This document shows, in pieces, positions 57,144 to 64,000 of a DNA stretch of 64,000 bases. The DNA comes from Rhodovulum sp. PH10 (lineage in GTDB: Bacteria > Pseudomonadota > Alphaproteobacteria > Rhizobiales > Xanthobacteraceae), in contig NZ_AKZI01000091.1 in the NCBI RefSeq assembly GCF_000293785.1, positions 1-64,000 of the forward strand. The letters are read 5' to 3'. The stretch's first letter is position 1. Every line of letters starts with the position of its first letter. Below the pieces are notes generated by a model. That model made no database searches. It worked only from the letters and a program-made list of their open reading frames with translations, and was not told the DNA's origin. The position numbers and the translations under genes were made by a program.

Positions 57144-58396
57144 CAGTGCAGGTTCGGCTGTGGGCCGGCTCCCCGTTCGTCGATGACTTTTCCGGTGCGG
57201 AAGCGGTCGAGCCGGTACGCCGCGCTCAACGGGTGCGGGGTGTCGGTCGCGATCGTGTGAGCAAAACACCAGCCGGACGCGGGGGTCGCCTTGAAGCCCC
57301 CGTAATTCCAGGCGCAGTTCAGATAGAGGCCGGGCAGCGGCCCGATGTCGATGATCGGCGAGCCGTCCATCGACATGTCGCAGATGCCGCCCCATTGGCG
57401 CAGCAGCCGCAACCGCCCGATCATCGGCATCAGCGCCATGCCGCCTTCGAGCACGTCCTCCATCACCGGCAGGTTGCCGCGCTGGGCGTAAGAGTTGTAG
57501 CCGTCGAGATCGCCGCCGAACACCAAGCCGCCCTTGTCGGACTGCGAGACGTAAAAGTGGCCGGCACCGAACGTGATCACGCCCGGGATCAGCGGCTTCA
57601 CCGCCTCCGACACGAAGGCCTGCAAGACCTGGCTCTCGATGGGCAGTCGCAGATCGAGCTTTTCGGTGAGCCGCGAGGTCGAGCCGGCGAGCGTCAGCGC
57701 CACCTTGTCGGCCATGATCGGCCCGAGCGAGGTCTCGACCCCGGTCACCGCGCCGGTGCGATCGCGCAAGAAGCCGGTCGCCTCGCAGTTCTGCACGATG
57801 TCGACGCCGAATTTGTCGGCACCGCGTGCAAAACCCCACACTACGGCGTCGTGACGCGCGGTGCCGGCGCGCGGCTGCATCAGGCCGCCGCGGATCGGAA
57901 AGCGCGCATTGTCGAAATCGAGGAACGGCATCATCGTCCGCACCTCGTCGCGATCGAGCAGTCTTGCGCCCGCGTCCGCGAGCAGCATCGCGTTGCCACG
58001 GCGGGCATAGGCGTCACGCTGCGCGTCGGAGTGAATCAGATTGACGATGCCGCGCTGGCTGGCCATCACGTTGTAGTTCAGCGTCTGCTCGAGCCCTTCC
58101 CACAGCTTGACGGACCATTCGTAGAACGGCTCGTTGCCGGGCAGCAGATAGTTGGAGCGGAAGATCGTGGTGTTGCGACCGGCATTACCGCCGCCGACAT
58201 AGCCCTTCTCGATCACCGCGACATCGTGAATGCCGTGGTTCTTGGCGAGATAATAGGCGGTCGCGAGACCGTGGCCGCCGCCACCGAGGATCACCACGTC
58301 GTAGCGTGGTTTCGGCGTCGCCGCCCGCCAGGCGGGCTCGGTGAAGCGGTTGCCGGTGAGGCCGTTCACCACGATGTTGAAAAGCGAGTAGCGCAT
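57143..58396 (-). CDS. soxB: Sarcosine oxidase beta subunit-like protein (MgdA/SoxB)
   Basis: A 417-residue FAD-dependent amine oxidase subunit. The dinucleotide-binding motif VVILGGGGHGLATAYYLA is at residues 34-51, followed by EKGYVGGGNAGRNTTIFRSNYL and RHDAVVWGFARGADKFGVDI, and a late WGGICDMSMDGSPIIDIGP. It carries the catalytic flavins with the alpha subunit. The start MRYSLFNIVVNGL at 58396 is the family N-terminus. Its stop shares a base with the soxD start (TGATG). The gene cluster suggests N-methylglutamate as the physiological substrate. Confidence 0.93.
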   Translation of the reverse strand: MRYSLFNIVVNGLTGNRFTEPAWRAATPKPRYDVVILGGGGHGLATAYYLAKNHGIHDVAVIEKGYVGGGNAGRNTTIFRSNYLLPGNEPFYEWSVKLWEGLEQTLNYNVMASQRGIVNLIHSDAQRDAYARRGNAMLLADAGARLLDRDEVRTMMPFLDFDNARFPIRGGLMQPRAGTARHDAVVWGFARGADKFGVDIVQNCEATGFLRDRTGAVTGVETSLGPIMADKVALTLAGSTSRLTEKLDLRLPIESQVLQAFVSEAVKPLIPGVITFGAGHFYVSQSDKGGLVFGGDLDGYNSYAQRGNLPVMEDVLEGGMALMPMIGRLRLLRQWGGICDMSMDGSPIIDIGPLPGLYLNCAWNYGGFKATPASGWCFAHTIATDTPHPLSAAYRLDRFRTGKVIDERGAGPQPNLH

Positions 58397-58456
58397 GGGT
58401 TCGTTGTCACCTCGGCCGCCGGGCGGCGGCACCCCCGCAGCGTGAGCGAGAGAAAC

Positions 58457-60949
58457 TCACGCGGTCCTTTTCAGCCCCGCCATCACGATGCCGGTGGCGG
58501 TTTCGGCCGCGAGCGAGAGGGTGCGCAGATCCTCCGGCTCGAGATTGTGGACATCGGTTTTGCCCGTGCAGCGCGCCATCATCGAGCACTCGGAGACGGC
58601 CGCTTTCAGGAACGCGGCGAGCGCGGCCTCGGCCTTTTGCGCGTCGGGCTCTGGGAAGCTCATGCCGGCGGCATCGATCGTGCCGCCCATCGCCAGCGCG
58701 GCCGAGACCTCGGCGATGCCGGCGTTCACCCCGAGCGACATCGCCTTCGCGAGATCGGTGCCGGAGCGCAGGCCGCCGAACCAGACCAGCGGGAATCTCT
58801 CCTCCGCCTTCAGGCCGCGAAGGATCGTGATCGCGCGGCGCATCAGCGACAGATCCGGCGCCCCTGAGAGATCGGCTAAGGTTTCGCCGAGATGGCCGGT
58901 GCCGTCGAGAACGATCAGATCCGCGTTCTGCTCGACTGCGAAGGGCAGGGCACGCTCGGCCGACTCGGGCGTCACGATCAGGCCACGCAGCTGGCCGCGC
59001 CGCAGAGCTTTCGGCATGGCGAGGTCGGACGTTTTTGTGATCCGCAGCAGCACGGCCGCCGCCTCGGGCGCGCCGGCGTTCGGCGCATCGACGATCTGCA
59101 GCCACGGAAATCCGTCGCCGAGCTTTTCACGTCCGATATGCGCGCCGCCAGCGGACGCGATCGCCGCGGCTGCGGCGCTTCTGATCACGTCGGGCGTCGT
59201 CTCGAGGCTTGCGACCAGCATCGGCTGCGCGAGCGTCAAGCCTTCGCCGAGCGGCGTTTTTGTCTTGCACGCCTCGCGATAGGGGTCGATCACCAGCCGC
59301 GTCAGATTGGCCGGCAGAAACACCAGGTCGTCGAAGGTCGCGCGGCCGATACGCGGCTCGTGCGGGCGCATGGCGAGCCGCTCGCTGGTGAGGCGCACCA
59401 CGTCGGCGGGCTTGGTGTCGGGCCGCGCCATCGCAAAAATCGCCTCGCGCATCTTCACCGAATAGTCGGCCGAGCCGGTCTCGCTGTCGCAGCGATAGCA
59501 GCGCGCCGCCTGCTCCTTGGCGGTCTGATCGTCGTAGTTCGCCTCGGCGTCGCTGAAGCCGTCGCCGGAAATGCCTTTGAACGGCGGCTCTGCGAGACCC
59601 AGAATCTCCCAGCGCGGATCCTGCGCCACCGGCACCGCGCGGGTGCGATAGGGCGTGCGATACGGCACCGGATGCGCGTTGCCCTCGAGCGCGGCGACGA
59701 CGTAATAGGCGGCCTTGTGGCCCTGATACATCGCCTGCACGATGGTCGAGGAGCCGAACGCCGCGTCGCCTGCGGCATAAACCTTGTCGAGCCGCGTGCC
59801 CATGTCGCCTTCGCGCGTGGCGATGTGGTTGCCGTCCATCAAACCGTGCTTGGCGAGCTCGAGGCTCGCGGTCTTCTGACCGACCGCGGCAATCACGAGG
59901 CCGCACGCGATGTCGAACTCGGAGCCCGCGACCGGCGTCCACACCTTGCGGCCGTCGGTGCCGGCAGCACCCGCGCGCGTGAGAACGCAGCCGAGCGATA
60001 GGCCGCCGTTGGCCTCCTCCACCGCGGTCGGCGCGACGCCGTAGACGATCTCGATCCCTTCCGCGAGCGCCGCCTCCAGCTCGTATTTGCGCGCGGGAAT
60101 CTCGTCGGGACCGCGACGATAGAGCACCGTCACCTTCTTCACGCCGGGCAAACGCTTCGCCGTGCGGCACGCGTCCATCGCGACGTCGCCGCCGCCGACC
60201 ACCACCACGTGCGCGGGCAGGATCGGCCGATCGCCGCCATTGATGCGGTTGAGGAACGACACGCCGTCGATCACGCCGTCGAGGTCGTCGCCGGGCACGC
60301 CCAGATTTTTGCCCTTGGACGCGCCGATCGCCAGCAGCACGGCATCGTGAGTCTCACGAAGCGCATCGAGCGTCACCGTCTCGCCGAGCGGCGCGTCGAG
60401 ATGCAGCGTGATGCCGGGGCAGCGCGACAGAATGCGATCGATGTCCTCCTGCACGACCGAAGCCGGCAGGCGGAAATCGGGAATGCCCCACAGCGCCATG
60501 CCGCCGGGCCTCGACTGCGCCTCGTAGAGATCGACGCGGTAGCCGGCGAGCGCGATGTCCTGCGCGGCGGTGAGGCCGGCCGGCCCGGCGCCGATGATGG
60601 CGACCTTTTGCGGCTTGTCCGGCTGAACCGGCGGTAGCTTGTATGTGGGGCCGAGCGCATCGAGCACCCAGCGCTTGAGCGCGCGGATCGCCACCGGCCC
60701 GTCCGATTTGGTGCGGCGGCAGGCCGGCTCGCACGGCGCGTCGCACACCCGCCCGCACACGGCGGACAGCGGATTGGTCGCGGTGATCGCCTCGAGCGCG
60801 CCTTCCTTGTCGCCGGCCCAGATCAGGCCGACATAGGAGGCGACGTCGGTGCCGATCGGGCAGGCCACCTGACAGGGCGGCGGCTGATAATGCGGCAGCG
60901 CCGACTGGTCAGCGGAAAGGTCGAGAGAGAACGGCTTGCAGCTCGACAT
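58457..60949 (-). CDS. GltD-type FAD/NAD(P) oxidoreductase fused to a glutamate-synthase-like FMN barrel
   Basis: An 830-residue protein. Residues 1-490 are glutamate synthase small-subunit-like: Fe-S cysteines at 26, 30, 65, 69, 73 and 77 (CGRVCDAPCEPACRR), FAD motif AIIGAGPAGLTAAQ (117-130), NAD(P) motif VVGGGDVAMDACRTAK (250-265), AGDAAFGSSTIVQAM (393-407). A second CYRCD pair (484, 487) precedes a C-terminal 330-residue domain resembling part of a glutamate synthase/dihydroorotate-type TIM barrel (LIVLDGTGHLGETLADL, VWFGGLRSGTDLAKAMSLGVNAGIA), ending in MMARCTGKTDVHNLEPEDLRTLS. It probably feeds electrons from NAD(P)H to the synthase next door. It is separated by two bases from the upstream gene. 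Confidence 0.85.
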   Translation of the reverse strand: MSSCKPFSLDLSADQSALPHYQPPPCQVACPIGTDVASYVGLIWAGDKEGALEAITATNPLSAVCGRVCDAPCEPACRRTKSDGPVAIRALKRWVLDALGPTYKLPPVQPDKPQKVAIIGAGPAGLTAAQDIALAGYRVDLYEAQSRPGGMALWGIPDFRLPASVVQEDIDRILSRCPGITLHLDAPLGETVTLDALRETHDAVLLAIGASKGKNLGVPGDDLDGVIDGVSFLNRINGGDRPILPAHVVVVGGGDVAMDACRTAKRLPGVKKVTVLYRRGPDEIPARKYELEAALAEGIEIVYGVAPTAVEEANGGLSLGCVLTRAGAAGTDGRKVWTPVAGSEFDIACGLVIAAVGQKTASLELAKHGLMDGNHIATREGDMGTRLDKVYAAGDAAFGSSTIVQAMYQGHKAAYYVVAALEGNAHPVPYRTPYRTRAVPVAQDPRWEILGLAEPPFKGISGDGFSDAEANYDDQTAKEQAARCYRCDSETGSADYSVKMREAIFAMARPDTKPADVVRLTSERLAMRPHEPRIGRATFDDLVFLPANLTRLVIDPYREACKTKTPLGEGLTLAQPMLVASLETTPDVIRSAAAAAIASAGGAHIGREKLGDGFPWLQIVDAPNAGAPEAAAVLLRITKTSDLAMPKALRRGQLRGLIVTPESAERALPFAVEQNADLIVLDGTGHLGETLADLSGAPDLSLMRRAITILRGLKAEERFPLVWFGGLRSGTDLAKAMSLGVNAGIAEVSAALAMGGTIDAAGMSFPEPDAQKAEAALAAFLKAAVSECSMMARCTGKTDVHNLEPEDLRTLSLAAETATGIVMAGLKRTA

Positions 60950-60951
60950 GA

Positions 60952-62910
60952 TCAGGCGACCTTGGTGAGCAGCTCGGCCGAAGCCGCGCGATAAGTTGGA
61001 TCGTAGGGCAGGCCGGTGATGGCGGCGGCCTCGGGCGTCAGCGCCACCAGGTCGTCGCGCGAGAGCTGCTGGAAGTCGCTGTGCCCCAGCGCTTTCGTCA
61101 GCATCGCGATCTGCCGGCGCACGACCTCGAAGAAACGGGCGATCGCCTGCGCCTGCACCTCGGTCTGATAACGCGCCTCGTGCTCGGGATCCTGCGTCGC
61201 GATGCCGACGACGCAATTGCCGACGTGACACTGCATGCAGGAGATGCAGCCGCCCGCGATGATCGCCGCGGTACCCATCGCCACCGCCGAGGCGCCGAGC
61301 GCGAGCGCCTTCACCGCGTCGACGCCGTCCTTGATGCCGCCCATCATCACGATCGGCATGTCGTTCTTGGCGTCGATGTCCTTCAGCCCGTCGAGCGCCT
61401 CCTGCAGCGCGGCGAGCGTAGGAATGCCCACATTCTCCAACACCTCGGTCGAGGCCGCGCCGGTCGAGCCCTGCAGCCCGTCGAGCTGGACGAAGTCGAA
61501 GCCGTCCTTGTAGGCGATCTTGATGTCGTCGCGCACGCGGCCGGCGCCCATCTTGATCGAGATCGGCTTCGTATAACCGGTCGCCTCGCGAAACTCCTCG
61601 ACCTTGATGACGAGATCGTCGGCACCCATGATGTCGGGGTGGCGCGAGGGCGAGCGCAGGTCGATGCCCTCCGGAATGCCGCGGATCGCCGCGAGTTCTT
61701 TCGTCACCTTCTTCGCCATCAGCTGGCCGCCGAGGCCGGGCTTTGCGCCCTGCGAGATGTAGATCTCGAGCGCGTCGGCCTTCAGCATGTCGTGAATGTT
61801 CCAGCCGAGCCGGCCGGACAGGCACTGATAGATCAGCTGGCTCGCCTCGGCGCGTTCTTCCGGCAGCATGCCGCCTTCGCCGGTGTTCTCCACGATGCCG
61901 GCGAGCCGCGACGCGCGGGCGAGCGCCATTTTCGTCGACTTCGACAGCGCACCGTACGACATCGGCGCGATCAGCACCGGCATCGACAGCTTCAGCGGAA
62001 CGGCGCCATGGCGATCGCCGAGCGTCATCGCGAGGTTCACGCCGTCGAGCGCATCCTGCGTCGGCGTCAGCCGGGCCGGATCGACCTTCAATGCAATGTC
62101 GCCGAAATGCGGCAGCGGCTTGGACGCGCCATAGCCGCGGATGCGATAGCGGCCGATCAAGCTCTTGGCGTGGATGTCCTCGACGACCTTGGCGTTCCAG
62201 TAGGTCTCGCCCTCGGAAAAGACCGGGTGGGGCAGGGGCCGTGAGATCGGCTCGTTCACGCCGTAACGCAACTTCGTGCCGGCATTGACGATCTTCTTGA
62301 AGGTGCCGCCGAAGGCGATGCCGTAGCGATCGAGAAACGCACGGATGTCGGCGAGGTCCTCTGCGGTCGGCTCGACCACCTTGGCGTCCGACCCGAGGTT
62401 TTCCACCTTGCCGCCGACGAAGATCGTGCCGCCCGACATGTCCTCGCCGACCCGGTCGCCGGAATCGCCGAGAATCACGATGCGGCCACCATACATCATG
62501 TAGCCGGCGAGGAAGCTCGCATTGCCGCAGCACAGAAGCGTGCCGGCCTTCATCACCTGGCCCGCGCGCGAGCCGAGATTGCCCTTGATCACCACCTCGC
62601 CGCCGCGCAGCGCGACGCCGGCGATCGCACCGGCATTGCCGCCGACCACCACGGAGCCGGCATACATCGAGTCGCCGACACCCCAGCCGACGTTCGATTC
62701 CACCTCGAACCGCGCCCCGTGCGAGAGACCGGCGCAAAAATAGCCGGCGGAGCCCTTCACGTGCACCGTCACCGGCGCGACGAGGCCGACGCCGATGTGA
62801 TGACGTGCGTCCGGATTCACCACCTCGATGTCCTCGCCCGCGGCGGCGGCGGCGCGGATCGCCTCGTTGGCGTCGCGGACCGGGAGGGTGCTCAGATCGA
62901 TCGTGACCAT
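60952..62910 (-). CDS. N-methylglutamate synthase-like fusion: GXGXG domain plus FMN glutamate synthase domain
   Basis: A 652-residue protein joining two parts usually encoded separately. Residues 1-~205 are a GXGXG beta-helix (GAIAGVALRGGEVVIKGNLGSRAGQVMKAGTLLCCGNASFLAGYMMYGGRI), as in MgsB/GlxC. From ~265 on is the FMN-binding glutamate synthase central domain (PVLIAPMSYGALSKSTKMALARAS, ENTGEGGMLPEE, SQGAKPGLGGQL, KMGAGRVRDDIKIAYKDGFDFVQLDG), as in MgsC. The 3Fe-4S ligands are GGCISCMQCHVGNC (Cys555, 558, 561, 566). It overlaps the amidotransferase-like gene upstream by 19 bases. The likely reaction is glutamate plus methylamine to N-methylglutamate; a plain glutamate synthase role cannot be excluded. 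Confidence 0.88.
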   Translation of the reverse strand: MVTIDLSTLPVRDANEAIRAAAAAGEDIEVVNPDARHHIGVGLVAPVTVHVKGSAGYFCAGLSHGARFEVESNVGWGVGDSMYAGSVVVGGNAGAIAGVALRGGEVVIKGNLGSRAGQVMKAGTLLCCGNASFLAGYMMYGGRIVILGDSGDRVGEDMSGGTIFVGGKVENLGSDAKVVEPTAEDLADIRAFLDRYGIAFGGTFKKIVNAGTKLRYGVNEPISRPLPHPVFSEGETYWNAKVVEDIHAKSLIGRYRIRGYGASKPLPHFGDIALKVDPARLTPTQDALDGVNLAMTLGDRHGAVPLKLSMPVLIAPMSYGALSKSTKMALARASRLAGIVENTGEGGMLPEERAEASQLIYQCLSGRLGWNIHDMLKADALEIYISQGAKPGLGGQLMAKKVTKELAAIRGIPEGIDLRSPSRHPDIMGADDLVIKVEEFREATGYTKPISIKMGAGRVRDDIKIAYKDGFDFVQLDGLQGSTGAASTEVLENVGIPTLAALQEALDGLKDIDAKNDMPIVMMGGIKDGVDAVKALALGASAVAMGTAAIIAGGCISCMQCHVGNCVVGIATQDPEHEARYQTEVQAQAIARFFEVVRRQIAMLTKALGHSDFQQLSRDDLVALTPEAAAITGLPYDPTYRAASAELLTKVA

Positions 62911-63794
62911 GTGCGGAACGTTCCTGGCGCGGGCTCGGTGGTGGCGAGGGGCTTTCCGGGGAAAAGCCGGTTCAGCGAGACTTCTTCCGAGGCGATCGCG
63001 ACGAGGCCGTCGTCCTCGTACATGACCATCGGCTTGGCGGCGAGGCGGTCCTTGGCGAAGCCGATGCCGTCCTTGGTGGAGACGAGGAACGAGAAGGTGC
63101 CGTCGAGGTCGTCGACCGATTGCTCGAGCGCCTGCTCGAGCGTTTCGCCACGCGCGAGCTTGTCGGCGACATAGACCGCGATCAGCTCACTGTCGTTGTC
63201 GGTGCGGAACTCGAAGCCGCGCGCCTCGAGCCTGCGCCGCATCTTCCAGTAGTTCGTGATCTGCCCGTTGTGGACGATCGCCACGTCGGCGAAGCCGGTC
63301 GCCCAGAAGGGATGCGCGGCCTCGGGCTTCACGTCGGATTCGGTCGCGAGCCGCACGTGGCCGATGCCGTGGCTACCGCGGATCTCGCTCACCCGGTAGG
63401 TCTCGTCGAGCTGATGCGAGGTGCCGACGTCCTTGATGATGTCGAGCGTCGAGCCGATCGAGACGAGCTTTGCCGCGTGCTCCATCGCATAGGCGAACGG
63501 GCGGATCTCACCGGAATAGTCGACGTCGACCACCACCGTCGCGCCTTCGCGCTTCTCGCTGCGCAGCGTCGCGCCGTGCGCGGCGAGCGCTGCGCGGATG
63601 CGGTCGAGCGCCGCGGTGTCGTCCTCGGCCACCATGAAGCGCAGCCGCAAGCCCTCGATGCCGTCCTCGTAGAGCGCGAAGCCGGTCGAGTCGGGGCCGC
63701 GATGCTGGCAGCCGTCGAGCATGTCGACCAGCGCGCGCCCGAGAATCTGGTTCGAGCCCTGGGTCTTGAAGAAAATTCCGGCGATCCCGCACAT
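62892..63794 (-). CDS. Class II glutamine amidotransferase-like protein (MgsA/GlxB)
   Basis: A 300-residue Ntn-type glutamine amidotransferase domain. The start MCGIAGIFFK exposes Cys2 as nucleophile after Met removal; CQHRGPDSTGFALY, GHVRLATES, VHNGQITNYWKMRRRLEARGFEFRTDNDSE and LVAIASEE are family signatures. In the N-methylglutamate pathway the homologue MgsA accepts gamma-glutamylmethylamide in place of glutamine and supplies methylamine. It is the first gene of the operon within the window. Confidence 0.9.
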   Translation of the reverse strand: MCGIAGIFFKTQGSNQILGRALVDMLDGCQHRGPDSTGFALYEDGIEGLRLRFMVAEDDTAALDRIRAALAAHGATLRSEKREGATVVVDVDYSGEIRPFAYAMEHAAKLVSIGSTLDIIKDVGTSHQLDETYRVSEIRGSHGIGHVRLATESDVKPEAAHPFWATGFADVAIVHNGQITNYWKMRRRLEARGFEFRTDNDSELIAVYVADKLARGETLEQALEQSVDDLDGTFSFLVSTKDGIGFAKDRLAAKPMVMYEDDGLVAIASEEVSLNRLFPGKPLATTEPAPGTFRTWSRSI

Positions 63795-64000
63795 CGTTCG
63801 CCTCCTCGCGTCGAGCGTCGGCACCATACGCAGAGCGGGATGTGGCGTCAATTCTCAAGAAAACAAGTTTCGCGTCGTGAACATAGCTGCCGAGATTGTC
63901 GGCACGGGTTTCGGAAGGAAGGAGAGCTTTTGACGGGGTATTTGCGAGCTTCGCGGATGAATTGCACAACCGCGAGGCACGATGCGATTTTCCTGTGCAG
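63795..64000. other. Upstream region of the N-methylglutamate-type operon
   Basis: About 200 bases to the window edge, noticeably richer in A/T near 63850-63930, which fits a promoter region for the minus-strand operon. No confident -35/-10 or gene is seen; the short plus-strand ORF here is not supported. Confidence 0.4.

Overview
The window reads as a high-GC chromosomal segment of an anoxygenic phototrophic alphaproteobacterium, most likely in the Hyphomicrobiales (Rhodoplanes/Rhodopseudomonas-like). The evidence is three light-harvesting pucBA pairs, a red-type (form IC) RuBisCO operon with cbbX, a BLUF photoreceptor, a NifA/sigma-54-type promoter in front of a ferredoxin, a liv operon containing a DUF6867 gene, and the palindromic CCTCATCCTGAGGAG-type intergenic repeats common in that order. 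The genus call is inference; there is no rRNA gene here.

Layout. 1-15.6 kb is mostly housekeeping: the end of ppx/gppA, rlmE, guaB, folE, a chemoreceptor, a 2Fe-2S ferredoxin, rpsD, murI, a parDE pair and purB. 15.8-26.9 kb is a photosynthetic antenna island: three LH2 beta/alpha pairs of the Phaeospirillum molischianum type, two PAS-LuxR paralogues interleaved with them, and a shared promoter design (TACGTATTG box, TTGACA, TAGCAT-like -10 overlapped by a TGT-N12-ACA PpsR/CrtJ-type site). Between the second and third pairs lie rpe, a sigma-54-driven EF-hand protein, a polysaccharide deacetylase, a P1-family peptidase and ccdA. 27.1-27.4 kb holds a 15-bp degenerate tandem repeat and a small hypothetical gene.

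27.9-34.0 kb is a branched-chain amino-acid type ABC transporter operon on the minus strand (livH, livM, livG, livF, a DUF6867 gene, a substrate-binding protein). 34.6-41.5 kb is a mixed region: an AraC regulator, the BLUF protein, a PcaD-like hydrolase, a CoxG-like protein, an M24 peptidase, a phytase-like esterase and DUF1902. 41.6-52.4 kb is the Calvin-Benson cluster: cbbR divergent from cbbL-cbbS-cbbX-fbp-prk-tkt, then a cation-efflux gene and a second rpe that carries its own copy of the cbbL promoter motif.

53.3-63.8 kb is one tightly overlapping minus-strand operon: a glutamine-amidotransferase-like protein, a GXGXG+FMN glutamate-synthase-like fusion, an unusual GltD-FMN-barrel fusion, then soxB, soxD, soxA and soxG homologues. 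Taken together this looks like the N-methylglutamate pathway for methylamine (N-methylglutamate synthase plus dehydrogenase) rather than plain sarcosine oxidation. The gamma-glutamylmethylamide synthetase gene expected for that pathway is not inside the window.

The main items for a second look are the antenna island with its shared operators and spectrally suggestive alpha-subunit differences at residue 45, the two near-perfect sigma-54 promoters, the CbbR-like box repeated before rpe, and the fused subunits of the N-methylglutamate-type operon.
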